Assembly (NCBI GenBank): GCA_947168935.1
Contig: CAMVNV010000007.1
Coordinates: forward strand, 1-52,255
Length of the DNA: 52,255 bases
Direction of reading: 5' to 3'
Source of the DNA: an uncultured Butyrivibrio sp.
GTDB lineage: Bacteria; Bacillota; Clostridia; Lachnospirales; Lachnospiraceae
Both the position numbers and the translations under genes were made by a program. Shown piece after piece: positions 1 through 9,883 of this stretch. How positions within the stretch are numbered: position 1 is the stretch's first letter; each line of letters starts with the position of its first letter. A model generated the notes under the pieces. The model searched no databases. It was given only the letters and a program-made list of their open reading frames with translations, and was not told the DNA's origin.

Positions 1-216
1 AAGAACATGGAGCACGATAGTGCGGAATGTTCGCGTGCGTAATCGAGTAGGAGCCGGCCTCGATTGTTGCCTGACATAACAACTAGTTCATGTCTTTTCA
101 TATCAATATAAATGTAAGGATATGAATTTTTTTTCAAATAATCCGACATCTATTATGGCGTTATATGTTATGGCATTTAGAATTTTGGAAAACAAAGATA
201 ATAGAAGGCTTAGTAT
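1..216. other. Left edge and leader of the SGNH esterase gene
   Basis: No complete gene is seen here. In frame 1 an open stretch from the window edge ends at a TAA at 40-42, which could be the last 13 codons of an upstream gene, but this is too short to identify. Directly after it, AATCGAG (42-48) can pair with CTCGATT (59-65), a hairpin without a T run. The rest is AT-rich and presumably carries the promoter of the esterase gene at 217; no convincing -35/-10 pair was found. Confidence 0.3.
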
Positions 217-1599
217 ATGAAAAAAAGAATAACAGAGTTGTTGCTAGTGCTTAACGTGGTAGTATGTATGGCAGGCTTTAGCATACAGAAAGCTTATGCC
301 AGATCTGCATCAGATAATGTCAATGTAGTTGACTTAGCATCTATAGATGATATGGCAACTGCATCTTCTAATATCAGCATCTACGAAGAAGAGTGGTACA
401 AAGAGGCTCTTAAGACAGGAACTCTTTCGACAGGTACCAATGGAAGATTTGAAAACTTCATAAGAAAACTTCAAAAGGGCAAAAAAGTTACTATAGCATT
501 TATAGGCGGTTCTGTAACAGAGGGCGGCGGAGTCCTGGATCCTGCCCAGTCTTATGGCGATCAGTTTATAGCTTCTCTGACACAGAAATATCCTAAAGCC
601 AAGATAGAGTATGTCAATGCTGGAGTAGGCGGGACATCCTCTGCTATCGGAGCTTTAAGATACGACAGGGACGTTACCAAAAAGTGCTCCAAGACTCCTG
701 ATCTTGTAGTTGTAGAGTTTTCGGTCAATGACCAGGAGGATCCTACATGCGGACGCGCATATGAAAGCCTTATAAGACAGATTCTGGAAAAAGATGATGA
801 GACTGCAGTAGTACAGATGTTTGCTGTATTTAAGTCCAGATGGAATCTTGAAGATCTCTACAAACCGGTTGGCGATCTGTACGGAACACCTATGGTAAGC
901 GCTAAGGACGGTACTGCAGCAGCTTTTGAATCAGGGGATCTTAATAACGAATTATACTTTAGTGATGATTATCATCCGACAGCTCTTGGTCACAAGATCA
1001 TGGCTGATATACTGATGAATCTTGTGAATGAAGTTGATGATGCGGTCACAGCAGGAACTGCAACAAGGTCTATAGCTCCTGTACCTGGCACATATTTCTA
1101 TTCACCTGACTTCATTGATATGAAGCTTGTAAGTAGCAAGAATTCAAATGGAGCCAAGGTTAAAGCGGGAAGCTTCTCGTTGACTGATACTCAGGTTCAT
1201 GCCCTCGTCAGAAACGGTGAAGTTACATTCCCTTATAATTGGTCGCATGATGGAGGTAGTAATGAGCCATTTGTATTAGAAGTTACCTGTAAGAATATTC
1301 TCTTTGATTATAAAAAATCAATCAGTGATGAATACGGGAAAGCAGAAATTTATGTAGATGGCGAGCTTGTGGCTACCCTTGATGGAAATAAGTTTGATGC
1401 CTGGAATAACAGTTATATAGAAGTTGTTTATGATTCACAGGAAGTAGCTAAGCATAAGCTGGAAGTTAAGATGGCTGAAGAAGACAAGGATAAGAAATTC
1501 ACGATCCTTGGGATAGCTTATTCTGATGAAAAGATGACCTATATTCAGGATCCGATCGTCCTAGAATATACTACAGGAAGTGAAAATATTGTTTACTAA
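217..1599 (+). CDS. Secreted SGNH/GDSL-family esterase with C-terminal beta-sandwich domain
   Basis: The 460-residue protein begins with a signal peptide (KKR, hydrophobic stretch, likely cut after AYA near residue 28), so it is exported. The SGNH hydrolase blocks are visible: GGSVTEG near residue 98 (nucleophile Ser, with GGS in place of GDS), the Gly of NAGVGGTS, VEFSVND near residue 170, and DDYHPTALGH carrying the Asp-His pair near residue 250. From about residue 290 a beta-rich region resembles a carbohydrate-binding jelly roll. Known relatives with a GGSxTEG block deacetylate hemicellulose; lying tail-to-tail with a GH10 xylanase, this one probably removes acetyl groups from xylan or mannan (inference). 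An AGAAGG ribosome site lies 8 bases before the ATG. The exact substrate cannot be read from sequence. Confidence 0.85.
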   Translation: MKKRITELLLVLNVVVCMAGFSIQKAYARSASDNVNVVDLASIDDMATASSNISIYEEEWYKEALKTGTLSTGTNGRFENFIRKLQKGKKVTIAFIGGSVTEGGGVLDPAQSYGDQFIASLTQKYPKAKIEYVNAGVGGTSSAIGALRYDRDVTKKCSKTPDLVVVEFSVNDQEDPTCGRAYESLIRQILEKDDETAVVQMFAVFKSRWNLEDLYKPVGDLYGTPMVSAKDGTAAAFESGDLNNELYFSDDYHPTALGHKIMADILMNLVNEVDDAVTAGTATRSIAPVPGTYFYSPDFIDMKLVSSKNSNGAKVKAGSFSLTDTQVHALVRNGEVTFPYNWSHDGGSNEPFVLEVTCKNILFDYKKSISDEYGKAEIYVDGELVATLDGNKFDAWNNSYIEVVYDSQEVAKHKLEVKMAEEDKDKKFTILGIAYSDEKMTYIQDPIVLEYTTGSENIVY

Positions 1600-1603
1600 A
1601 AAA

Positions 1604-1626
1604 CAAGGGGCTTTTAAAGCCCCTTG
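1604..1626. terminator. Bidirectional terminator between esterase and xylanase
   Basis: The perfect inverted repeat CAAGGGGCTTT / AAAGCCCCTTG with a one-base loop lies between two convergent genes. An A tract to its left becomes a strong T run for the minus-strand xylanase transcript; the plus-strand side has only a weak T-rich tail. Confidence 0.85.
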
Positions 1627-1639
1627 AATTATTTACAGA

Positions 1640-2956
1640 TTATTTATAGCTTTCCATTGTTTCCTTGATCGCGAAGTAAGCCGGTTTTGGTTCATAGTCT
1701 TTGTTGAAGATACGAGTGTTGGTAGTATCGCCTTCTCTGTAGTGATCTACAAGACCAAAGAGGGTTACGTTAGTGATATTGGCAGGTCCGCCTGACTGTG
1801 TATCCATATCCATAAGGAGCTTGAATACTTCACCGTATCTCTTTGCCTGCTTTTCAAACTGCTCATCTGTTTCTGTTTCAACTCCGATAGAAAGCTCTGT
1901 GATCTGAATCTCAAGATCGAGCTCAGCAAACTTGGTGATAGCAGTTTTGATCATAGTATCGTTTGGATAGTCAATGCCCCAGTAGCCCTGCATTCCGATG
2001 CCATCGATAAGACCTTTTTCCTTGAGATGACTGCACAGATCATAGATGGCCTGAGTCTTAGGAGACTGGTATGTATTGTAGTCGTTGTAGAAGAGTTTAG
2101 CACCATCTGTTACATATTTTCTTGCATAGGTGAATGCCATCTCTACATAATCTTCACCGATAGTATCGTACCATGGGTTTGGATCCTGTCCGCACATGGT
2201 TCTGCACATGAAATAGCTGTCAGGATCGTAAGCGTCAGGTTCTACAGCTTCATTTACAACATCCCAGCAATAGATAACTCCGGGATATTCGTCCTGACAA
2301 TGGGTTACAAGCTGCTTGATATAGCTTTCCATTCTAAGAAGCATAGTGTCTTTATCAACATATTCACCGTCATCTGTATAACCTTCTCTGAAGAACCAGC
2401 CGGGAGCCTGAGTGTGCCATACAAGAGTGTGACCTCTCATCTTCATGCCGTTTTCCTTGCACCATTCAAGGGTAGGATCGATGGATGCAAAGTTAAGAAC
2501 GGGCTCTTCATTACCATTTTTAAGATTGTCCTGAGAACCGAACTGATCAAGGATATAGCAGCTCTTCATAAGATTAGTCATGGTGCAGCTGTTAAAGTGA
2601 GTCTTGCACATCTCCATGTATTCAGGAATGTTGAGTGTCTGGTTTTCAAGAGTGCTTCCGTTTATTCCAACTCCAAGGCTGAAATAATCCGTGCACAGGT
2701 CTTTTAACGGAACAACTTCCTGAGATACTTCAGTAGTACGGGCATCTTCATCGCTAGAAGTACCAGTTGAAGAGTTGGCTTCTGTCTGGGTAGAAGCGGA
2801 GTCTGCATTATTAACTGAGGTGTTGTCTGAAGAAGATGTACCTTCGGTGGAAGTATTTGTAAGTGATGCTTCGTTGCCGGCAGTTGTGGCAGTGCCTGAA
2901 CAGCCTGATAGAAGAGCGATTACTAGCGCCCCCGATAGTAATTTGCGTATTTTCAT
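1640..2956 (-). CDS. GH10 endo-1,4-beta-xylanase, lipoprotein
   Basis: A 438-residue protein that cuts the beta-1,4-xylan backbone outside the cell. The N-terminus is a lipoprotein signal with lipobox LLSGC (Cys 20), so the enzyme is tethered to the membrane. A Ser/Thr/Asn-rich linker (about residues 22-80) leads into one GH10 TIM barrel. Family hallmarks: MRGHTLVWHTQAPGWF, WDVVNEAVEPDA with the acid/base Glu of VNEA, and IQITELSIG with the nucleophile Glu. No carbohydrate-binding module is visible. GGGAGG precedes the ATG. It shares a terminator with the convergent SGNH esterase, and the two likely act on the same acetylated xylan. Confidence 0.96.
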   Translation of the reverse strand: MKIRKLLSGALVIALLSGCSGTATTAGNEASLTNTSTEGTSSSDNTSVNNADSASTQTEANSSTGTSSDEDARTTEVSQEVVPLKDLCTDYFSLGVGINGSTLENQTLNIPEYMEMCKTHFNSCTMTNLMKSCYILDQFGSQDNLKNGNEEPVLNFASIDPTLEWCKENGMKMRGHTLVWHTQAPGWFFREGYTDDGEYVDKDTMLLRMESYIKQLVTHCQDEYPGVIYCWDVVNEAVEPDAYDPDSYFMCRTMCGQDPNPWYDTIGEDYVEMAFTYARKYVTDGAKLFYNDYNTYQSPKTQAIYDLCSHLKEKGLIDGIGMQGYWGIDYPNDTMIKTAITKFAELDLEIQITELSIGVETETDEQFEKQAKRYGEVFKLLMDMDTQSGGPANITNVTLFGLVDHYREGDTTNTRIFNKDYEPKPAYFAIKETMESYK

Positions 2957-3076
2957 ATTGCCTCCCGTGTTTATAGTTTTTGCTGGTTGTTATGACGAAT
3001 ATACAGTATCTATCGGCGCTTATCTAATCAGTTGTTGTTATTCGTTTGCGGTTGATTGCTTTTTTTATATAAGAAC

Positions 3077-3114
3077 ATCTGTATTCTTCTTGAATATCTG
3101 TATTCTTCTTGAAT
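3077..3114. repeat. 19-bp tandem duplication
   Basis: Two perfect adjacent copies of ATCTGTATTCTTCTTGAAT lie upstream of the xylanase gene. Function is unknown; it may be a recent slippage duplication or paired protein-binding sites in the xylanase control region. Confidence 0.8.
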
Positions 3115-3222
3115 GCTTGGAATTGGAATTTCGAATCTGAAATTAGTGAATATATGACTTCTTGAATGTAAATTACAAAAAAGCGCATTTACTGCGTGTT
3201 TCGTAATTCGATGAATCGGTTG

Positions 3223-3294
3223 GCAATAGAGCCTTCGACGAAGTCGAACACAACCTACTCTATTGCTGCATTCTTGAACTTTATGTTCAAGAAT
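3223..3294. other. Nested hairpins followed by a perfect hairpin
   Basis: GCAATAGAG (3223-3231) pairs with CTCTATTGC (3258-3266) and encloses TTCGAC-GAA-GTCGAA (3234-3248). Next comes ATTCTTGAAC-TTTAT-GTTCAAGAAT (3270-3294). No T run follows either element, so they do not look like simple terminators. They may be a structured RNA or a mobile repeat. Confidence 0.55.
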
Positions 3295-3751
3295 ATATGT
3301 ATTTTGATGAAATTGTTAACTGATCAGCGCATAGTATTGTAGGATATATTCGCTTTGTGCATCGGAATCTTCTTATCTTGTTAAAATTGATGCTTTAAAA
3401 AATGTGTGAAAACTTGTGATTCATCAAAAAATGTGAGGACGCATATTTTTGATGCAAATTTTGAATCTTCTTTAATGATGAATAAGCTTGAAGGTGCTGT
3501 TCGTGCATCAAAATTTGAAATATGCTTGGGTTTTGATGAAGAGACGCAGCTTAAGCTAAGAAGAGGTGCATCGATTTGGCCTGAATATAGTACTATTGAT
3601 GCGAATTCCTCTCAAGGAAGAAAGAATTTAAGACTATATAAAGTAACTCGATCTGTTATTGTGTTAGCATTATATCCGTTCCGACATAAGACCTTAAAGT
3701 TAGGTATAATGGTGTTGTCACGTTAAATAGCAGATTAGAGAAGGAACCGAA

Positions 3752-4681
3752 ATGAATATAATCAGAAAAGGTCATGCACCGGTAATGGAGCAGCATAAAC
3801 ACGAGAACGGGATGGAATATCTTACATTCCCTTCTCTATCAAATACAGGTATAGTAAGTCATTCTTTCAGCACCAGAATAGGTGGAGCATCTAAGGGGTG
3901 CTATAGTGAGACTAATTTCAGCTTCACAAGGGGAGATGTCAAGGAAGATGTTGAAGAAAACTATAGGCGTATGGCTCAGATACTAGGCTTTGGACGTACA
4001 CTGGAGCATTTCGTAACAACATTTCAGACTCATACTACAAACGTAATGCGCATTACGCCAGAAGATATGGGTAAGGGGGTCTGCAAAGACAGAAACTATG
4101 TAGATGTTGACGGTATGATCACAAATGAGCCGGGGATAATCCTTACAACTTTCCATGCAGACTGTCCGCCGGTATATTTTGTTGATCCTGTGCATAAAGC
4201 TATTGGTCTGTCTCACTCAGGCTGGAAGGGAACTGTAGGAAAGATTGGAGCCAAAACTGTTGAAGCTATGACAAGGGAATTTGGAACAGATCCTGCTGAC
4301 CTTGTATGTGCTATCGGACCGTCTATATGTGTCTCTTGTTATGAAGTTAGCAGTGATGTGGCTGAAAAGTTCATAGAAGAGTTCAAAATAGAACAGGTTC
4401 CTGAGTATACAACCTATGGATGTGATGATGTAACAGGGGCAAGTTCTAGTGATCTAAAGCATGAATTAACACACCCAATTCTTTATGGTAAAAATGATGG
4501 AAAATATCAGCTAGATCTCTGGGAGGCGATAAGGTTGACTTTGATTGAAGCAGGTGTAAGACAGGAGAATATTTCTGTTACGGATATATGCTCTCATTGC
4601 AATCCGGATTACCTTTTTTCCCACAGAACCACTGGAGATGCCCGCGGGAACCTGGCCGCATTTTTGGCATTGAATATCTAA
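3752..4681 (+). CDS. pgeF: Peptidoglycan editing factor / multicopper polyphenol oxidase-like (YfiH family)
   Basis: A 309-residue member of the YfiH/YlmD (PgeF) family, cytosolic enzymes that in E. coli guard the peptidoglycan precursor pool against misincorporated amino acids and have purine-nucleoside activity in related proteins. The metal-site motifs are present: HTTNV (His), FHADCPPVYF (Cys) and GLSHSGWKGT (His), plus the C-terminal SHCNPDYLFSHRTTGDARGN signature. Length is somewhat above the usual 250-280, mostly from an N-terminal lead-in and an insertion near residues 225-245. An AGAAGGAA ribosome site precedes the ATG. It stands alone, followed by glgP on the same strand. Confidence 0.93.
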   Translation: MNIIRKGHAPVMEQHKHENGMEYLTFPSLSNTGIVSHSFSTRIGGASKGCYSETNFSFTRGDVKEDVEENYRRMAQILGFGRTLEHFVTTFQTHTTNVMRITPEDMGKGVCKDRNYVDVDGMITNEPGIILTTFHADCPPVYFVDPVHKAIGLSHSGWKGTVGKIGAKTVEAMTREFGTDPADLVCAIGPSICVSCYEVSSDVAEKFIEEFKIEQVPEYTTYGCDDVTGASSSDLKHELTHPILYGKNDGKYQLDLWEAIRLTLIEAGVRQENISVTDICSHCNPDYLFSHRTTGDARGNLAAFLALNI

Positions 4682-4708
4682 GAAATATTATTATTTCATC
4701 CGATATAC

Positions 4709-4752
4709 TTTTTGGTATTGTATTTTTTATTGCCATTTTTACCAAAAATGAA
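4709..4752 (+). terminator. Possible weak terminator after pgeF
   Basis: TTTTTGGTA (about 4710) can pair with TACCAAAAA (about 4740) around a T-rich loop. The stem is AT-rich, so it is a weak candidate that may only partly separate pgeF from glgP. Confidence 0.4.
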
Positions 4753-4829
4753 GTACAATATATATAAATTTTTCCTAAAAACATTACTTTTAGTATTTAT
4801 TCATATTTTTATATCCCGGAGGTATACGT

Positions 4830-7307
4830 ATGGCTAAAACTAAGTCCAGGTCAGCTTTTGACAAGGAATTATTTAAACGTAGTGTCTTATACAATATCAA
4901 AACTCTCTATCGCAGAACTTTAGAAGAAGCAACTCCCCAACAGATATATCAGGCGGCCAGCCTTGCAATCAAAGACCAGATAATCGATTACTGGATGGAT
5001 ACGCAGAAAGCCCTGGAAGAACAGGATCCTAAGATCGTGTACTATATGTCCATGGAATTTTTGATGGGAAGAGCTTTTGGTAATAACCTTATTAACCTTC
5101 GTGCTTATGAAGGCGTTGGTAAAGTAATGGATGAGCTTGGGGTGGACCTTAACCTGATCGAAGATCAGGAACCGGACCCTGCTCTTGGTAATGGAGGTCT
5201 GGGAAGACTTGCAGCATGCTTCCTTGATTCACTGGCTTCACTTAATTATGTGGCTTACGGATGCGGAATCCGTTATAAATACGGTATGTTCCGTCAGGAG
5301 ATACATGATGGATATCAGGTGGAAAAGCCGGATGACTGGCTTGCTAACGGCAATCCGTTTGAGCTTCGTCGTCAGGAATATGCCAAGGAGATCAAGTTCG
5401 GCGGATACGTAAAGATGTATCAGGACGAGAACGGAAGGACTATGTTCAAGCAGGAAGATTATCAGGCTGTAAAAGCGATCCCTTACGACCTTCCTGTTCT
5501 TGGATATGGTAACGATGTTGTCGATACTCTTCGTATCTGGGATGCTGAGCCTGTCAGTGATTTCCATCTTGATTCATTTGATAAGGGTGACTATCAGAAG
5601 GCTGTTGAGCAGGAGAATCTTGCGAAGCAGATCTGCGAAGTTCTTTATCCTAATGATAATCATATCGCGGGCAAAGAGCTTAGACTTAAACAGCAGTACT
5701 TCTTTATCTCTGCATCAGTTCAGACTGCAGTTCAGAAGTACTTAAGACATCATGATGATATAAGAAAGTTCTATGAAAAGAACGTATTCCAATTAAATGA
5801 TACACATCCGACAGTTGCAGTAGCAGAACTCATGAGAGTTTTAATGGATGATTATTATCTTGAGTGGGATGAAGCATGGGATATAACAACTAAGACATGC
5901 TGTTATACTAACCATACTATCATGGCTGAAGCTCTTGAGAAGTGGCCTCAGGATCTTTTCCAGAGACTTCTTCCTCGTATATATCAGATCGTTGAGGAAA
6001 TCAATAGAAGATTTAATATAGAAATAGTAAACAGATACTCAAATGATCCGAAGGTAAGTATTGATGAAAAGATCCGTAAGATGGCTATCCTTTATGATAA
6101 CCAGGTACGAATGGCTCACCTTGCTATCGTAGGAAGCCATTCAGTTAACGGTGTTGCAAAGCTTCATACTGAGATCCTTGAAAAGAGAGAATTAAAGGAT
6201 TTCTATGAGATGATGCCTGAGAAGTTCAATAACAAGACTAATGGTATCACTCAAAGAAGGTTCCTTATGCATGCAAATCCTCTTCTTGCAAACTGGTGTA
6301 CCAAGAAGGTTGGAGACGGCTGGATTACAGACCTTACAGTTCTTAGCGGTCTTAAGAAGTCAGCCGATACTGCTAAAGCCCAGAAGGAATTCATGGCGAT
6401 CAAGAAAAAGAACAAGGAGCGTCTTGCAAGGTATATTCTGCAGCACAATGGTATTCAGATCGATCCTGATTCTATTTATGACTGTCAGGTAAAGAGACTC
6501 CATGAGTATAAGCGTCAGCTACTTAATATACTTCATGTAATATACCTTTACGATAAGATTAAGACAGATCCGAAGTTCGATATGCCAAAGCAGACCTTCA
6601 TCTTTGGTGCAAAGGCAGCAGCAGGTTATAGGATAGCTAAGCTTACCATTAAGCTTATTAATTCTGTAGCAGATGTTGTTAATAATGATCCGGATGTAGA
6701 TGGCCGCATCAAGGTTGTATTCATAGAAGATTACAGGGTATCGAATGCTGAGCTTATCTTTGCTGCAGCAGATGTATCCGAGCAGATCTCAACAGCAAGT
6801 AGAGAGGCATCAGGAACAGGTAACATGAAGATGATGCTCAACGGCGCTGTTACTATCGGTACTATGGACGGTGCTAACGTTGAGATCGTAGGCGAAGTTG
6901 GTAAAGAAAATGCATTTATCTTTGGTCTTTCTTCTGATGAAGTTATTGAGCATGAGAGGAAAAATGACTATGATCCTATGACTATCTATACTAAGGATGC
7001 TGTGATCAAGAAAACTGTGGATCGCCTCATTGACGGAACCTTCAGTAAGGATAAAGAGCTTTTCAGACCGCTTTGGAATTCTCTTCTTAATACAAAGGAT
7101 ACAAGTAAGGCAGATACTTATTTTATCCTGAAAGATTTCCATTCATATACTGATGCTCAGGCAAGAGTTCGTAAAGCTTATGAAGATAAGGCAGGATGGG
7201 CTAAGATGGCTATGCTTCAGACAGCATGCTGCGGTAAGTTCTCATCTGACAGAACTATTGAAGAGTATGTCAAGGACATATGGCATCTTGATAAGATCAA
7301 GGTTTGA
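4830..7307 (+). CDS. glgP: Glycogen/alpha-glucan phosphorylase
   Basis: The 825-residue enzyme releases glucose-1-phosphate from storage glycogen or maltodextrin with phosphate. Full-length GT35 family features are present: YYMSMEFLMGR near residue 70, GNGGLGRLAACFLDS, KWPQDLFQRLLPR, KRLHEYKRQLLN, and the pyridoxal-phosphate motif EASGTGNMKMMLNGA with the PLP Lys at about residue 667. GGAGG lies at optimal distance from the ATG. It appears monocistronic, with a long leader and a strong terminator downstream. A cytosolic role in mobilising stored glucan is standard for this family. Confidence 0.97.
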   Translation: MAKTKSRSAFDKELFKRSVLYNIKTLYRRTLEEATPQQIYQAASLAIKDQIIDYWMDTQKALEEQDPKIVYYMSMEFLMGRAFGNNLINLRAYEGVGKVMDELGVDLNLIEDQEPDPALGNGGLGRLAACFLDSLASLNYVAYGCGIRYKYGMFRQEIHDGYQVEKPDDWLANGNPFELRRQEYAKEIKFGGYVKMYQDENGRTMFKQEDYQAVKAIPYDLPVLGYGNDVVDTLRIWDAEPVSDFHLDSFDKGDYQKAVEQENLAKQICEVLYPNDNHIAGKELRLKQQYFFISASVQTAVQKYLRHHDDIRKFYEKNVFQLNDTHPTVAVAELMRVLMDDYYLEWDEAWDITTKTCCYTNHTIMAEALEKWPQDLFQRLLPRIYQIVEEINRRFNIEIVNRYSNDPKVSIDEKIRKMAILYDNQVRMAHLAIVGSHSVNGVAKLHTEILEKRELKDFYEMMPEKFNNKTNGITQRRFLMHANPLLANWCTKKVGDGWITDLTVLSGLKKSADTAKAQKEFMAIKKKNKERLARYILQHNGIQIDPDSIYDCQVKRLHEYKRQLLNILHVIYLYDKIKTDPKFDMPKQTFIFGAKAAAGYRIAKLTIKLINSVADVVNNDPDVDGRIKVVFIEDYRVSNAELIFAAADVSEQISTASREASGTGNMKMMLNGAVTIGTMDGANVEIVGEVGKENAFIFGLSSDEVIEHERKNDYDPMTIYTKDAVIKKTVDRLIDGTFSKDKELFRPLWNSLLNTKDTSKADTYFILKDFHSYTDAQARVRKAYEDKAGWAKMAMLQTACCGKFSSDRTIEEYVKDIWHLDKIKV

Positions 7308-7316
7308 TCATACCGA

Positions 7317-7357
7317 CCCCTTACAGTTATAACATGGCTGTAAGGGGCCTTATTTTT
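7317..7357 (+). terminator. Rho-independent terminator of glgP
   Basis: CCCCTTACAG (7317-7326) pairs perfectly with CTGTAAGGGG (7338-7347) and is followed by a T-rich run. Confidence 0.93.
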
Positions 7358-7545
7358 TACATTAATTTCGCAACTTGATTATAAATGCATATAATTGTAT
7401 ATTTATAAAAGTGAGATTGTATACACGTATATCGTTCGTGTTTTGATTTCATACAAGTACTATTTAATTGATAAACGTTGTAAAGATGTAAACTGGTTGG
7501 GACGAGTCATTATATCCCGACATCTATGTATGGCAGGAGGTTCAG

Positions 7546-9840
7546 ATGATAACTACGACAAAAACAGGCGCTTATCTTGTAAACGGCACAGATCTTATCG
7601 AAGATGGTGCAGGGGCTTTAGAAGCCGTAGCAGCTAAAACAGGCAAGACCCCGGATAAGGAAGAAGCTAAAAAAGGCACTATAGCCTATAATATTCTCAA
7701 AGCCCACAATACTTCGGGCAATATGGAGAATCTTCAGATAAAGTTCGACAAACTTACATCCCACGATATTACATATGTTGGAATCATACAGACAGCAAGG
7801 GCATCAGGACTTACAAAGTTCCCGATTCCTTATGTTCTTACAAACTGCCATAACTCACTTTGTGCAGTAGGCGGAACTATCAATGAAGACGACCACATGT
7901 TCGGTCTTACAGCAGCCAAGAAGTATGGCGGAATGTACGTTCCACCTCATCAGGCTGTTATTCACCAGTTTGCAAGAGAAGTCCTTGCTACAGGCGGCGG
8001 TATGATCCTTGGATCTGATTCACATACTCGTTATGGTGCGCTTGGAACCATGGCTATGGGTGAAGGAGGACCAGAGCTTGTTAAGCAGCTCCTGAGCCAG
8101 ACTTACGATATCAAGATGCCTGGCGTTATAGCTATCTATATGACAGGAGAGCCTGTAAAGGGCGTTGGACCTCAGGACGTAGCTCTTGCTATCATCGGAG
8201 AAGTATTCAAGTCAGGCTATGTTAAGAACAAGGTTATGGAGTTTGTAGGACCTGGCGTAGCTAATCTTTCTGCTGATTTCAGAATTGGCGTTGATGTTAT
8301 GACAACAGAGACAACATGCCTTTCATCTATCTGGCAGACAGATGAAGAGATTGAGAACTTCTATGAGATCCATGGAAGAAAAGAGGACTATAAAAAGCTT
8401 ACTCCTTCTGATGTAACATACTATGATGGCGTTGTTAAAGTTGATTTAAGCACTATCAGACCTATGATTGCTATGCCTTTCCATCCTTCTATGGCATATG
8501 AGATTGATTTTGTTAATGCAAACCTTGAGCAGATGCTTCACGAAACAGAGGAAAGAGCTAAGGTTTCATTTGGTGATAAGATCGAGTACTCTCTTAAGGA
8601 TAAGATCGTTGATGGCAAATTCCTTGTAGATCAGGGTATCATCGCAGGCTGCGCAGGCGGCGGATTTGAAAATATCTGTGCTGCAGCTGATATCATGAAG
8701 AATCAGTACATTGGTGCAGATAAGTTCACTATGTCAATCTATCCTGCATCAACACCTATTTATATGGAACTGCTTAAAAACGGCGTTGCAGCTTCTCTTC
8801 TTGAGACTGGAACAGTTCTTAAGACAGCTTTCTGCGGACCTTGCTTTGGTGCCGGAGATACACCTGCAAACAATGCATTCTCTATCCGCCATTCAACTCG
8901 TAACTTCCCGAACAGAGAAGGTTCAAAGGTTCAGAACGGACAGATCTCTTCTGTTGCACTTATGGATGCAAGATCTATTGCAGCAACAGCTGCTAATAAG
9001 GGCTTCCTTACACCTGCAACAGATTTTGATGGAGAATACAATAAGTATACATACCACTTTGATGCAAACATCTATAAGAACCGTGTATTTGATTCACACG
9101 GTGTTGCAGATCCTGACGCTCAGATCCAGTTTGGTCCTAACATTAAGGACTGGCCTAAGATGGAGGCACTTCCAAAGAATCTTGTACTTAAGGTTGTATC
9201 TGAGATTCACGATCCTGTTACAACAACAGATGAGCTTATTCCTTCAGGTGAGACATCATCTTACAGATCAAATCCTCAGGGACTTGCAGAGTTTACTCTT
9301 TCTAGAAAAGATCCTGAGTATGTTGGTCGTGCTAAGGATATCCAGAAAGCTGAGACAGCGCTTGTTGCAGGAGAAGATCCTTTCAAGGCAGTACCTGAAC
9401 TTGAAGATGTAATAGAGACTATCAAAAAGTCCGGCGCAGATGTTAAAATAGATGTTGAAAGCGTAGGATTTGGTTCAACCATTTTTGCAGTAAAACCAGG
9501 TGATGGATCAGCTCGTGAACAGGCTGCTTCCTGCCAGAAGGTTCTTGGAGGATGGGCTAACGTAGCCAATGAATATGCTACAAAGCGTTATCGTTCCAAC
9601 CTCATTAACTGGGGTATGCTTCCACTTATAATTGAAAAAGGCGACCTTCCATTTAAGAATCTTGACTACATCTTCCTTCCTGACGTAAGAAAAGAAGTTG
9701 AGGACAAGGCTGATACTATTAAAGCAGTAGCTGTAAGTGGCGGCCTTACTAAAGAGTTCACTATGACTCTTGGTGATCTTACAGATCATGAAAGACAGAT
9801 CATTCTTGATGGCTGCCTTATCAATTTCAACAGACAATAA
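7546..9840 (+). CDS. Aconitase-superfamily hydratase (YbhJ-like)
   Basis: A 764-residue protein of the aconitase superfamily, closest by motif pattern to YbhJ-type hydratases of unknown substrate. The three [4Fe-4S] ligands are in place: Cys369 (AGCAGGG), Cys430 and Cys433 (CGPC). Their spacing of 61 and 3 residues is close to that of classical aconitase. [19 protein letters not shown] and the active-site SAREQAA block are also recognisable, and the C-terminal swivel domain follows on the same chain. GGAGG precedes the ATG at 7546. No other TCA-cycle gene adjoins it, so its role here, citrate isomerisation or a related hydratase reaction, cannot be decided. Length and cluster ligands argue for an active enzyme. 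Confidence 0.85.
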   Translation: MITTTKTGAYLVNGTDLIEDGAGALEAVAAKTGKTPDKEEAKKGTIAYNILKAHNTSGNMENLQIKFDKLTSHDITYVGIIQTARASGLTKFPIPYVLTNCHNSLCAVGGTINEDDHMFGLTAAKKYGGMYVPPHQAVIHQFAREVLATGGGMILGSDSHTRYGALGTMAMGEGGPELVKQLLSQTYDIKMPGVIAIYMTGEPVKGVGPQDVALAIIGEVFKSGYVKNKVMEFVGPGVANLSADFRIGVDVMTTETTCLSSIWQTDEEIENFYEIHGRKEDYKKLTPSDVTYYDGVVKVDLSTIRPMIAMPFHPSMAYEIDFVNANLEQMLHETEERAKVSFGDKIEYSLKDKIVDGKFLVDQGIIAGCAGGGFENICAAADIMKNQYIGADKFTMSIYPASTPIYMELLKNGVAASLLETGTVLKTAFCGPCFGAGDTPANNAFSIRHSTRNFPNREGSKVQNGQISSVALMDARSIAATAANKGFLTPATDFDGEYNKYTYHFDANIYKNRVFDSHGVADPDAQIQFGPNIKDWPKMEALPKNLVLKVVSEIHDPVTTTDELIPSGETSSYRSNPQGLAEFTLSRKDPEYVGRAKDIQKAETALVAGEDPFKAVPELEDVIETIKKSGADVKIDVESVGFGSTIFAVKPGDGSAREQAASCQKVLGGWANVANEYATKRYRSNLINWGMLPLIIEKGDLPFKNLDYIFLPDVRKEVEDKADTIKAVAVSGGLTKEFTMTLGDLTDHERQIILDGCLINFNRQ

Positions 9841-9883
9841 TCGTACGAAATAACAAATACAATGTGGGGAGATGGCTTGAATT

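Larger units (their letters stand above)
2957..3751. other. 795-bp intergenic region between xylanase and pgeF
   Basis: This gap contains the leader and promoter of the minus-strand xylanase, a 19-bp direct duplication (3077-3114), two hairpins nested between 3223 and 3266, and a perfect hairpin at 3270-3294. An open frame at 3406-3726 (GTG start, 106 codons) has no ribosome site and no recognisable family. A short non-coding RNA or decayed sequence is as likely as a gene. The pgeF ribosome site (AGAAGGAA) is at its right end. Confidence 0.5.

Noticed and set aside
2027-3140. Plus-strand frames opposite the xylanase
   Set aside because: They are shadow frames of a clear GH10 gene, with no domain or ribosome site.
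3406-3726. 106-codon open frame upstream of pgeF
   Set aside because: It has a GTG start with no ribosome site, no recognised family and lies in an AT-rich gap beside structured sequence. Kept only as part of the intergenic description.
4679-4706. Possible sigma-28 promoter before glgP (TAAG-N16-TCCGATAT)
   Set aside because: The spacer is one base too long, the -35 is poor, and the gene is a metabolic one with no link to motility.
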